A stretch of 64,000 bases of DNA. It comes from Nymphaea colorata. Lineage: Eukaryota > Streptophyta > Magnoliopsida > Nymphaeales > Nymphaeaceae. A program made the translations under genes and the position numbers. The stretch is from assembly GCF_008831285.2 (NCBI RefSeq), contig NC_045138.2:2644143-2708142 (forward strand), written 5' to 3'. Positions within the stretch are counted from its first letter, which is position 1. Each line of letters starts with the position of its first letter. Below, piece by piece: positions 23,098-33,860 of the stretch. Under the pieces are notes generated by a model. It did not search any database. It was not told where the DNA came from and worked only from the letters and a program-made list of their open reading frames with translations.

Positions 23098-25093
23098 CAG
23101 TATGAGGTATTCCAATACTATATAACAGACTAAGTAACTAACAATATATAACAGCATAATCAACATAACAATATATACTTAATTAAGAAACCTTAATTGA
23201 AAGGAAATGTGATTTGTCACTTTCCCATGGACTAGGCGTGTTGGATCCTAGGCCAGCCTAGGCTGTTCTTAGGTGCCAGCTTTGGCGCCAACACATTCGC
23301 CATTGCCTAAGTGGTGGACTTAGGCGATGGGTGTGGACTCATGCTTAGTCCACGCCTAGGCTAAGCTTAGGTGAGGCCTTAACAACATAGTTCTTATGTA
23401 TTGGTCGGCTGTTTATTTCATTAATCTTTTTGTTGTAGATTTATAACACTTTTCAGTTCCCCTTTCCAAAATCAGTATTTTGATATTTTGTTATGGATTT
23501 ATAACTGCGTATCAGTTCTCATTGTCAAATTAGTGCATTGACATTTTATTATGTTTAAGATTTGTAAAACTGTTAGACATGCCACATATTATTCACATTT
23601 TGAGGTTAACCTTATATGTTTATCTAACTGCATTTCATTCTTATGCATTGGTTCATTGTTTTATTTGTACTTTTTGTTATAGATTTACAAAAACTTATCA
23701 ATTCTCCTTCTTAAATCAACATGCTGACATTTTAGTATTTTTAAGTTTTGCAAAGAGACAACCACTTGAAGGACAAACCACATACTAATTTACATTTTTA
23801 GGTGAAGCTTATATATTTAATTAACTAGATTTCATTCTTATGTCTTGGTTGGTTATTTTATTTCACGAATCTTTTTGTTGTTGATTTATAACGCTTATCA
23901 GTTTCTCTTGTTCAAATCAGTATGTCAATCTTTTCGTTATAAATTTGCAAACTCTTATCAGTTCTCCTTAAAATCAGTTCTTTGACATTGTAGTATGTTT
24001 AAAATGTGCATAAAATGACAATTTGATAGAAAAGCCATATATTAATTTACATTTTTAAGTTAATCATATATATTTATTGAACTAGATTTCATTCTTATGC
24101 ATTTAATGACTATTTTATTTCAATCTTTTTGTTACAAATTCAGTTCTCTTTCTTAAACTTACTAGACATTTTAGTGTGGTTAAGATTTGCATGAAAAGGC
24201 CACTTGATGAATAAGTCACATATTAATTTACATTTTCAGGTTAAATTTATTGTTTTATCTAATTAGATTTCATTCTTATGCATTGGTTGGTTATTTTATT
24301 TCGTTATTCTTGTGTTGTAGAAACACTTATTAGTCTTTTTTTTTTAAGAATCAGTATTTCAATCTTTTTGTTATATATTGATAAACGCTTATCAGTCCCC
24401 TTACTATAAAATTATTTTGCTGACGTTTTGGTATGTTTTAAGATTTAAGCCACATTAGATTACATTTTTAAGTTAACCTTATATATTTACTTGACTTGGT
24501 TTCATTCTTATGCATTAGCTGATAAGTTTATTTTAATTTTTTTATAAACACTCGTCGGTTCCCTTTCTTAAAATCAGTACCGAACATTTTTAGTATGGCT
24601 AGGTTAGCATAAAACAGGACTTGATGGAAAAGCCACATATTATTTCGCATTTTTTTGTTAAACTTATATGCATCTAACTAGATCTCATTCTTATGCATTG
24701 GTTGGTTATTTTATTTCATTAATCTTCTTCTGGTAAATTTGTAAAGCTTACCAGTCCCCCTTCTTAAAATGTCAGCGTTTAAATACTTTTGTTATAGATT
24801 TATAAACACTTATTAGTTCCTCTTCTTAAAATTAGTTTGTTGACATTTTAGTATGTTTAAGATTTGTACTCATTTTTATGCATGGTTGGTGGTCTTATTT
24901 CAATTTTTTTGTAGCAGTTTACAAACACTTACCAGTTCCCCTTCCTTCTTAAGTCAATACCATGACATTTTAGTATGATTATGAGTTGCGTATATTTTTT
25001 GTTGTAAACCACCTTAGTTTACATTTTTGAGTTAACCTTGTACATTTATCTGACTTGGTTTCATTGCTGTTCATTAGTTGATTATTTTATCTC
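21170..25093. repeat. satellite-like tandem array of alternating long and short monomers
   Basis: Units share the order: ACATATTAATTTACATTTTTAG, AACTTATATATTTATCTAACTAG-type text, TTCATTCTTATGCATTGGTT, TTATAAACACTTATCAGTT, AAAATCAGT, GACATTTTAGTATGTTTAAG. About 14-15 units are present. Distances between successive GACATTTTAGTATG marks alternate: about 188, 256, 204, 237, 128, 265 (after removing the inserted element), 177, 260, 180, 256, 153, 267, 121. Long units contain a second copy of the TTTGTTATAGATTTATAAACACTTATCAG block. The true repeat is thus a dimer near 435 bases. It starts at the last bases of the tRNA-His gene and ends near 25093. No coding potential. Confidence 0.9.
22430..23390. 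mobile_element. non-autonomous hAT-like element inserted in the array
   Basis: Left end CTATGTTGTCAAGGCACC and reverse-complemented right end CTATGTTGTTAAGGCCTC form the inverted repeats. Both subterminal regions are full of CCTAGGC words. Flanks ATCTTATG (22422-22429) and TTCTTATG (23391-23398) agree at 7 of 8. The uninterrupted array monomers read TTCATTCTTATGCATTGG at this place, so the 8-bp duplication is confirmed by an internal empty-site consensus. The inner part is AT-rich with ACATATAACAG-type repeats and a (TA)n run at 23064-23096, and encodes nothing. Confidence 0.88.
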
Positions 25094-25291
25094 AATCCTT
25101 TGGAGTGCATTTGATCCGCGAATATATGCATAAATCCATCTGACTCGTGTTCGCCGAATGTAGGAGGTAAAATCTCATCTGCGACTTGATCTGGATATTC
25201 TTATGTATATCCAACATTTGTATCCGAGCACGATTTCTTGTTTGGTGCAACTGGCCTTTTCCAAGGTACGAGAATTTATTTGCACTTTTAA

Positions 25292-25322
<31 letters not shown>

Positions 25323-26293
25323 TGTTGTTTTCCCCTCTTTATGATAGCCGGAACATCCGCAACACATTGGGATGCACTAATTTGCCTAGGTTCCACTTCC
25401 AGAAACTAGGTTGGATAAAATCGAGGCTAGCCTAGCCACCTGCATGCCCAGGTGCATTACACTGTTAGAGAACGTGTTCCTTCGTGCTTGTGAGGGCGAA
25501 GTCTGGGGTTATTTTTCATTAGTAGCATCCAATGTCGAGTTGAGGATAGGTCACGCCAATGCCACCCAGAGCAGGTGGGGAGGAAAGGGAGATAACCGAA
25601 GAAGCTGAAGTTGCATTATAAATAAAGTTTCAGACAGTAAGCAAAAAATGACGTACAGAAGGCCATAATTTAATATGTTTACGATTACTTACGCCGGGAG
25701 ATTAAATATGTCCAAGACTAAGGAGATGAATCAAATCTGGGCACAACGAGAACCATGTGCAATGAGAATGATCAAAATAGATTAATTACATTGTCCTTTG
25801 CATGTTAAAAACAACTCCGTTACAGGGGCCACCTAATTTAATTGCTTCTATTGAAAATCTAAAGGAGTGAAGCATTATATAGATATGATCGATCTCTGCC
25901 TTTTCATGTGTAAATGAGAGATGTTGGATATGGATTTGGGTCTGCCCATGTCGAGCATGACTTCGTATGCCCCCATGAATGGGAGAAATTTTAACCCCCT
26001 ATAAAGATGATAGCAAAGGTTGAGGAGACAGGGAAACGCGCCATCATCCTCTGCCTACAACTTGGGAGTTTGAGAGAGGATTAAGTGTATGTGGTCTCTA
26101 ACCTCTCTCATAAGATCTCCATCTCATATACTCTCTTGACGATTCAAATACTGTAATTTGTTCGTAAATGGCCTCGCGGGCACTGTGATCAGGAAGAACA
26201 CTCAAAGCATGAGTCGTGAATAAGTAGGTCTATCTCTAGTGATTATTGTTTGACCCAACAAATCGTTTCACTTATAAAATAGCAACATTTGGA
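25094..26293. other. intergenic after the array
   Basis: Unique-looking sequence. A moderately GC-rich piece at 25380-25610 has a 60-codon open frame that I do not recognise. An (ATT)n microsatellite lies at 25293-25322. No gene is supported. Confidence 0.5.
25293..25322. repeat. (ATT)n microsatellite
   Basis: About ten ATT trinucleotides in a row. Confidence 0.95.
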
Positions 26294-26449
26294 GGTCATT
26301 TGGCAGTAGGAGCACTGTGAGTGCCTCATGAATTTGCTGTAAAGATTGAAGTAGATTCACATAATATTTGTTTTAGTGTTTCACGAAGTTACCCATGCTT
26401 TCGAGTATATTCATTGGACACTCACTGAGTGTTTCTTCTGCCAAACAGG
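26294..26449. mobile_element. candidate short MITE (TTTGGCAG ends)
   Basis: The left side reads CATTTGGCAGTAGGAGCACT and the reverse complement of the right side CTGTTTGGCAGAAGAAACACT, with GTGAGTG following in both. GGTCAT occurs outside each end but not in perfect register, so the target duplication is uncertain. Confidence 0.45.
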
Positions 26450-26597
26450 TCATTGGGTAACAGTAACAGTAACGAGTTGTTATCATCCTATGAATCTGCC
26501 CCAAAAAATTGGGTCAATTTATTAAAATATTTTAGAATCAATTTTTTTGGGCAAATTCATGAAATAGTAACAATTTGTTACAGTTTCCAAACACTCT
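26449..26597. mobile_element. MITE-like repeat related to the element at 60837
   Basis: GGGTAACAGTAACA at the left and ATAGTAACA followed by CAGTTTCCAAACAC at the right match, in order and spacing, the ends of the 147-bp element near 60.9 kb. The centre shares ATGAATCTGC. The inverted ends are more worn than in that copy. Confidence 0.6.
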
Positions 26598-27516
26598 TTA
26601 GAAATGTCAATAAAATGAATTTGTATTCGGTATCTGACCGAACCATTCCACAAACATTGTATATGAAAAAAAAATTAATATCTGATTAAGAAATTGGATT
26701 GGATTCAGATTTATGAAATGACATTGATTGGATTTAGATTCAAATATACATAAATATATTAATAGTTCTCTTGTAAATGCAATTTGAAGCATTGCATCTT
26801 CATGTTAATTCATCTTTTTATAATCTATAGTAACTTCTCTTCTTTTGTCCCAACTGGCATTGCAGTAGGGCTTATGCAGTATGCAATTATATGCTTTTTA
26901 ATATGTAAATTGGATTTTTTGCTTCAACATGTGTTTACATGAACTTGCTGTGATGTATATCAAAATGTGGTTAAGCTTTCCTTTTAATACCAACTGAGGT
27001 TGTCAACTGGATGCTCGTGACACTTTGGTTTCATATGAGCGAAGGAGAGAGAGAGAGACATGCTCGTGCATGTCGTTCAATCACCTCAATTGGCTTACGT
27101 TGAAAAGCTGACCCACTAATGGGAGACACTAACTGCAAGAAAAAAGACAGCGAAAATCTCAGCAAAGATCTGTTGGTGTCCCCTATTTTCTCGAACACAG
27201 GAATTGGTGTAGTTTGGTGAAAAACAGCAAGTACTGTGTGGACTTCTCTTGATCCATCTCCTCCCTCTTTCGTACTGCTTGATCCTTCACCTATATTACT
27301 CCTACCTGTTTCATTTTAAACTTACAAAAAACCATGTTGGCTTCGCTGGTGGTGGGACCTTATGAGCATCCAAAGACAAGAATAAGAATCCATATGGATG
27401 TGAATCATGCATCTTATCAAGTCTCATCATGCTGTAGCCCTTGGTGAAGGGAAAGAGGTTGAAAATTTTATCAACATCTCACTAAAATATTCTTTATTTT
27501 GGGAAAAGATAGCAAC

Positions 27517-27521
<5 letters not shown>

Positions 27522-27566
<45 letters not shown>
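27522..27566. repeat. (TA)n microsatellite
   Basis: About 22 TA dinucleotides without interruption. Confidence 0.96.
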
Positions 27567-27568
<2 letters not shown>

Positions 27569-28894
27569 TTATAAAGGACCAAATGATATTTTCTCTTTCT
27601 TTTTGGAACATTAGTGTTTACATCCGGCTTTTTCTGCCACCAATGTCATTAGTGGCCATGCCATTATACTTGCCAATTTTTGGAGATGAACCTAAGTTTT
27701 TAAAACCATTGCAAAATGTAGATTGCCAATTTTATATGCATAAATCAAGATTGAAATCCTGGATCAAAATATTGAAGCAAATAATAATAACATCAACAAC
27801 AACTGGATGTACTAGCAAGAATAGAACTGCTTTATTTTGCGTTGGATTGAATAAGCTTCTTCTTAGTTCCTATGTCCATGGAAAATTGAGAAACTAGCAC
27901 TGCATAAAGGAGTAACCCTTAAATCTTAACCGTCGTCTGAAAATTCATAGATCACATCAAACTTAAGCCTCTCTTAGGAACTAGAAACGAAAGGCGGATT
28001 CATGAATAAAAACATCTACCATAGATCAATGCTGGAGGTGGTTTACGTGTAGGTAATAAATAAATGTTAAAAGAAAAGGCATCTTTGTGACCACTATGAT
28101 TCTGCAGTTCCACGTGAATAAATAAAATACTGAAAGAGCTTGTGAAACTGAAACACGAGTAATAATCATATCCGAAGTCTTGGGGAGTCGACTATTAAAT
28201 GGTTCTTCTTTGTCTCCGTCACTCTCCAGCTGGCTTGCCAAAGTAGGTCAGGTATGTCCAGTCAATTAATAAACGAGGTTGAGTGCAAAACAAAGGATGG
28301 CCCTCATCCTTAACCCTAGTTGCCCAGTTGTGGAACTGTTGCATGAAGAAGAGGATCAAATGGGGCCTTAGCCCTAAATAGCCAAATACAACCATCACTT
28401 CATTTGCCATTTTAGCAGCAGGAAACAGGGTTGCCTGAGTTGCTGTTTTCAGCATCAAACATGGGTACCTTACCTAACATCTTTTCTCCTGCACCTTCTC
28501 TTTTTCCTCCACTTTCTATACTTGCTTCAGAGTGTGCCTTTTCTTGAAAAGGAAAAGGCTGTCACGTTGGTTATTGCTTCGCGTGCCTCTATTTCAGTCT
28601 TCTGAGAATGATAGGTGTTGAAACTTTTCTTTGTTTCTCCTTTTTGAAGCTATCATAGGTTATCTGAAAGAATCTTACCGCTCGGGAGATGTAAAACAAA
28701 GCATCCGGCCCAGATTATCTAGTGTTGTATTTGTTCAAGGATAAGACTCCTTGAACTCAAAGTGCCTTCACCATACTCTTGTATCGATCTCTCCTGCTAA
28801 GAGCCACAGTACGTAAGATTTGAACCAATACCATCTACAGGATATGGCCCCTCTCAAACTGTTAGTGCTATCTCAAAGAATCATCACCTGGTGT

Positions 28895-28965
<71 letters not shown>
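28895..28965. repeat. compound (TC)n(AC)n microsatellite
   Basis: About 19 TC dinucleotides pass directly into about 16 AC dinucleotides. Confidence 0.97.
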
Positions 28966-30108
28966 ACCCCAAAAGTAAGAGAGTAAAATTTATAACACCT
29001 TAAGTAGAATGACTTGAGAATAGTTTTACATATGGAACTTTTTTGTTTACAAGTATTTATGAATTTATGTACATGTGCAAAATTCTCCTAATGGTGTCAA
29101 TTTATTGTTTTTGTAAGAAGTGAATTGAAATTGATTAGGGGGCAGGTTGGGGCATGCTTTAATTTGATGTGCACATGAGTCTCCTTTGAGCCGCATCAAC
29201 AACTTGTTATCTTGCATGGTGGTAAAGCAACATTCTAATTGACAAGGTGTACCATAGTCCACATAGGTCTCACAGCAGTCTTAGATCTCAGGGGTGGGGT
29301 GGAGGAAGAAAGGGGCTTAGACTCCTGCGTGGAGTGGTATGGCATGTTGTTCCTACAACATCCCAAAATATCAGTTCGCCCAACAAAAAGGAGTAATTAT
29401 AAATGCAAATGTGGGCTTTCACTTATAAGTTCTGAACACTTTCAATGATTGCATTTTGTCGTGAAGATGCAAACTGAAGGTTTCGATTTTTTATAGTCTT
29501 ACATTACAAAGTTTTTAAAGACTTCTGATCACGAGCATTTCAAACTCTAATCGAAATCTAACATTTGATCATACATGGGTGAAACTATGCTTATTGTCAT
29601 ACATAAGTACAATCATATTGATGTTCATGAGGATTCATGTCAATCACAGTCAGCATGATATCAACCATCGTACCTTTGATCGGAAATAAGATATAGAGGT
29701 TTATTATGTGTTGCTAACAACGTGAAATAAGCTATTGAAACCGGGAACCATGTCAACAATTAAAATTTGTAAAGAATTGCTTTATGATTAGAAATAGTAC
29801 AATTTCAGCAACACATAAGATTTTGGCACAGTCAGAAACACGACGGAAGCTGTTTTTATTGTTTATTCGTACACATCTAACTTGCCTGAGTTTAATCTCT
29901 GTTATCGCTTACCCTTGCTACATAAATGTTAAAGTCACCAGGTATTGTCTCAGAATAAATTAACATGTTGATTTGATACTGACCCCACTTAACTATATGC
30001 TGACATAGTCAACTTTGTACAACCAATTCAATCTTTTCTCTAACTATATCCACAGCTGTTGAGCACATCTTTTGAGAATGTTAATTAGAAAACTAAGGGC
30101 CATTTGCT

Positions 30109-30725
30109 GAAGAACCTCATATGCATGCTTATAAACTATTGCCAAACCTTGGTGTTTTTATAAGTTAGCCAAGTAATTGATCTCACATACTTCACGTATA
30201 AACAATACAAAGCATGTATAAAATGAAGAAATTAAACCAGTTGTACAGGACAAGGTACCAATTTTGATTTTTAAATAAGAAAGATACTTGTATCTGTAGA
30301 AAATTTTCTAGAGCAAATATGGTGGTCACAAATTTGATTCTGTGAGCATGTATAACCCTCTAAGGTATATTTAATCAATTATCATTGCAATTATTTAACC
30401 CCAAGTTGTATCCAAAGCATGTATAAAATGAAAATTTTCCAAAACAGTTGTACAGACAGAAAATTTTGATCTCAAAGGTCTCAAATTAAAAAATAGGTAG
30501 GTAAATTTAATAAAAATACCAAGTAATGGCAGAATATATTAATAGAAAGATACTTGTATCCAAAGCATGTATAAAATGAAGAACCTCATATGCATTGTTT
30601 AACCCCCAAGGAATTTACCTACGCCAGTACTTGGTATTCTTTAATTTGAGACCTTTGAGATCAGGTCTCAGGCGTGAGATCTCTTACCAATCAAATTTAT
30701 TCTGCCATTTCTTTGGGGTTGATTC
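30109..30725. repeat. shuffled direct and inverted repeats
   Basis: AAAGCATGTATAAAATGAA occurs three times (about 30209, 30414 and 30562), GAAGAACCTCATATGCAT twice (30109, 30578) and AAGATACTTGTATC twice (30280, 30547). In addition, 30463-30530 (ATCTCAAAGGTCTCAAATTAA, AATACCAAGTA, AATGGCAGAATA) reappears in inverted orientation within 30610-30725, but with its blocks in another order. This looks like several rounds of template switching. Confidence 0.75.
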
Positions 30726-32410
30726 TTCTTTACGTATTTTTATTATTCACATGTTTTCTGGAACCCTGGTCCCGTGGCTGCTGCACAGCTCCTTGTTTAT
30801 GTCCCAGCTATAAATGTCTAGAACCGGTTCTTCTGATCATTGCAATTATTTTCCCCTTTGGACTGACAGCAATAGAATCACTTGGGCAGTTTGTCCAGAT
30901 AGTGAACTGGTATGTGGTTGGACAACCTGTCCCTCTCTTTATTTATTTATTTTTTTTATGGCATTGAAGGTTCACGGGACGTGCCGTTTTGGCTGCATGT
31001 CCTTGGGTGCACAAATTGGACACACACTGCCACGATCCATCCGTGTGGAATTTCATAATGCATTTTTTTAATAAATTTCTGTACTTGCTAATAAATTATA
31101 CAGCATTGTATTTTTGTAGTTTTTTGAAAGTTGTCTTTTATCAATTAAATTCATTGCTTGCTTGCTCTTCTCCTTTGCGTGCATCTACCGTGCTGTATAC
31201 GATATCCTGTTGGACATACGGTTTTTTTTTTTTAAAAAAAAGTCACTCAGAAAAACTATACGACACCTTCATAACTACTCTCCAATTAAAGGTTTTATTT
31301 TTTATGCTTAAATTGGGCAAACATAAAAATAAAGCCATATATATATATATAATAAATTATAGTCATGCTTTACGAAATGAGACTTTTAATATACACTGAA
31401 GAATAAATAAAATGAAGCAAGTCATTCTTGTTCTTTTATCTCCCTCTTGGATTGGTGTAATGGAGTTGAGTAAAACTCCTCCACATTAAATTCTCAATGA
31501 TTAATTCTCTATGTTTTAAATGAAGGTCACCGACTTACAAGTTGAAGCATAGTAAGGGCAGCATCTCAAGGCACCAATACAAGCCTTGTATCTTATGGGA
31601 TGAGAGGTTGGGTGAGTGACTTCAGCCTTTTTTCTTTTTTTTTTACTTTTGGATGGTTATTTTAAAAGGGTTATGTTAGAACTCATTATTGCTTAAGTCT
31701 AGCAGGTAGGGGCGGAAGGAGGGGGGCCGCCTAGGCCATGGCTCCATCCTAACCAATGAAAAAAAAAATACATTAAAAAAAATTAAAAAAAAAATTAATT
31801 GTACCATGTATTTTTTAGATTTGAATTTAATTTAGCCCTATCTAGATTCAAAAATTAAAGTGTTGGTTTTCACCCGTGTTGATGGAAGAGGCAAAGCGAT
31901 GGCAGGCTCTTTTTTTATTTCATTAAAAAGAAAGAGGCAGCCTAACAAAAATTGAGTTGCTTTGGTACCAACAAACAAACATGGCACGATCCATATGTAA
32001 ATGTTGGGGAGCCTACTCAATTAGGTATGATTTTACCTATCCTAGCGTGGCAGAGATACAATCAAACACAGTTGGCGAATAGCACGTCTTGTCTTATACA
32101 ATTAAAATATTATAATTCTACCGAAAATAAATACATCTAATAGTGCAATGAGAGTCATGCAAGCGTATTTGTTAATAACACGTACTATATGCGATGTCTC
32201 CCCAATTCATACATATATATATATATATATATATATTTATTTATTTATGGTGAGTCACCGATTCATACACATTGATGGTTTTTAAGAAAACATGCAAATA
32301 ATATAAAAAGTAATGTTAGATAATAAACATCATCATTTTTTTTTTCTTAACGGTTTGTTTTGATATGATAGGTTGAACGACTAGGATCAAATGACAAAAG
32401 TTAAGTCATC

Positions 32411-32464
<54 letters not shown>

Positions 32465-33468
32465 GAGCAAGTGGCGTATAACTGAAACCAGTACGATAAC
32501 GGCGGACCGTCCATCGGGCAGCGTTTGATGGTGTGGATTTGCCGTCGGCCAAAGGTGGGCCTCGGCTCGTTCCTCTGCCAATCCCGTGAAATCATGTCGT
32601 GTGTCCATACCCTGAACGATTTAAAAGAGAAGCCGGAAAAAAACATAAAATAAAATCCCGTTCGCGGACACCACGATCTCCGTATGCCTCCTCTTTCCAC
32701 GGCTCCGTGGGCCCCGCAAGTCAACATCACCACAATTTAAATGAGATCGACAGCGTGCGACCTTTCATCTGTCAGATGGACCGTCCAGAACGCCCCACTA
32801 TCGTCGTTCCGAAAACAATAGCGTAGTGTGCGAGTTCGGCTTAACACCTAGAAAAGACTAAAAAGCCCCTATAGTTGCCTGCCTGACGGGGATAAAGACG
32901 TGGATGTTAATGTCATTTTGGGTCGAGACGGTGGTCGATACCCCGCTGTGCCCTTGGAAGGGGACCGCAACATCGACGGGCGATCTGTGGGTCCCCACTC
33001 TGAAGAGGAAGACAAAAGGCCTCTACCGCTCGCACGGGGGATGGATGCCCTCATCGGCTGCCACGTTTTGAGATCGACGGCTCTGATGAGGGAAGATTTT
33101 TTCCCGTCTGGTGTGGGAAAATTATATTATCACCCATATGTTCATCGGAATCTAGGCCGCCGATGCAGGGGTAGTTTTGGAATTGTATTGAGAATTTGAG
33201 GCCGCTGTTACTTGCGAGGAAAACGTTTCGCCCGGTGTTCCTCAAGCGACAAATCCCATAACAAACGGAAAATAATATTAATATGCTTTTATAAGTGAAA
33301 AAGGAAGCATTCTTAGCTTGTGTTCACCTTGTTTAACGTGATGTTTTTTATTAAAACAATTTTATTTGTTGTCTTTATGCTTTTAATTAAGAAGGTCCAC
33401 TTACTTAACAGGAGCACGCCAAGTTTAGGTTGTGGATGAATGAGACGTACATTAGTCAACATTGTGTC
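30726..33468. other. intergenic, repeats and a GC-rich segment
   Basis: AT-rich sequence to 32460 with (TA)n runs at 32212-32236 and 32411-32461. From 32480 to 33240 it is clearly richer in GC and CpG, with overlapping open frames on both strands but no recognisable protein. Such segments may be old promoters or first exons, but nothing nearby supports a gene. Confidence 0.5.
31707..31840. mobile_element. partial hAT-type element related to the 54354 MITE
   Basis: TAGGGGCGGAAGGAGGGG, then CCTAGGCCATGGC, corresponds to the left end of the 185-bp element at 54354 (CAGGGGCAGAGGGAGG, then CCTAGGCCATGGC). The right end with GCCCCTG is not seen, so the copy is truncated or too diverged. Confidence 0.55.
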
Positions 33469-33852
33469 TAGCGATGAACAACTCGACTCTTTAAAGCTCG
33501 GCCCGTGAACGAGTTTAAGCTGAGTCATTTGCTTAATGAGTCGAGCTCGAGTTCGTGAGTCGGCTCGTTCAAATATTCGAGTTGAGTTCGAGCTCAACAT
33601 GTAATTACCGAGTCGAGCTCAAGCCTTGATCGACTTTGTCCAGCCTTAATCAAGTTGATAGAACTCAATACGTAACGATGAATATCAATTCTATTCAAAT
33701 GAGTTTGTCGAGTCTTAATCGACTCGAGCTCGAGCTCAACACGTAACTACCAGTCGAGCTCTAGTTGCTTCTGTCGAGCTATTTTTAAGTTCAAGTCGAG
33801 TCAAACTCCACGTTTCATTAGTCAAGCCGAGCTGGGTTAGTGTTCACCCCTA
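33469..33852. mobile_element. hAT-type MITE with perfect 8-bp target duplication
   Basis: The element is flanked by ATTGTGTC at 33461-33468 and 33853-33860. Ends are TAGCGATGAACA and, reverse-complemented, TAGGGGTGAACA. The inside is rich in CGAGCTCGAG/GAGTCGAGC words like the element at 18052. It is non-coding. Confidence 0.88.
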
Positions 33853-33860
33853 ATTGTGTC

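Larger units (their letters stand above)
26598..30199. other. intergenic, no recognised gene
   Basis: AT-rich sequence with scattered open frames of 60-130 codons whose translations are low complexity or resemble nothing known. Contains a long (TA)n and a compound (TC)n(AC)n microsatellite. Confidence 0.6.

Noticed and set aside
21170-25093. CRISPR-like look of regularly spaced repeats
   Set aside because: Units are contiguous without unique spacers, diverged, AT-rich and in a plant nuclear context; it is a tandem satellite-like array.
27499-27897. 132-codon plus-strand frame
   Set aside because: Begins inside a (TA)n microsatellite and has no recognisable domain.
30595-31070. Hydrophobic open frames of 70-97 codons
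   Set aside because: Membrane-like residues come from T-rich DNA; frames overlap in different phases and span the shuffled repeats.
32480-33240. Gene in the GC-rich segment
   Set aside because: Frames on both strands are short and overlapping, with no domain and no plausible splice chain.
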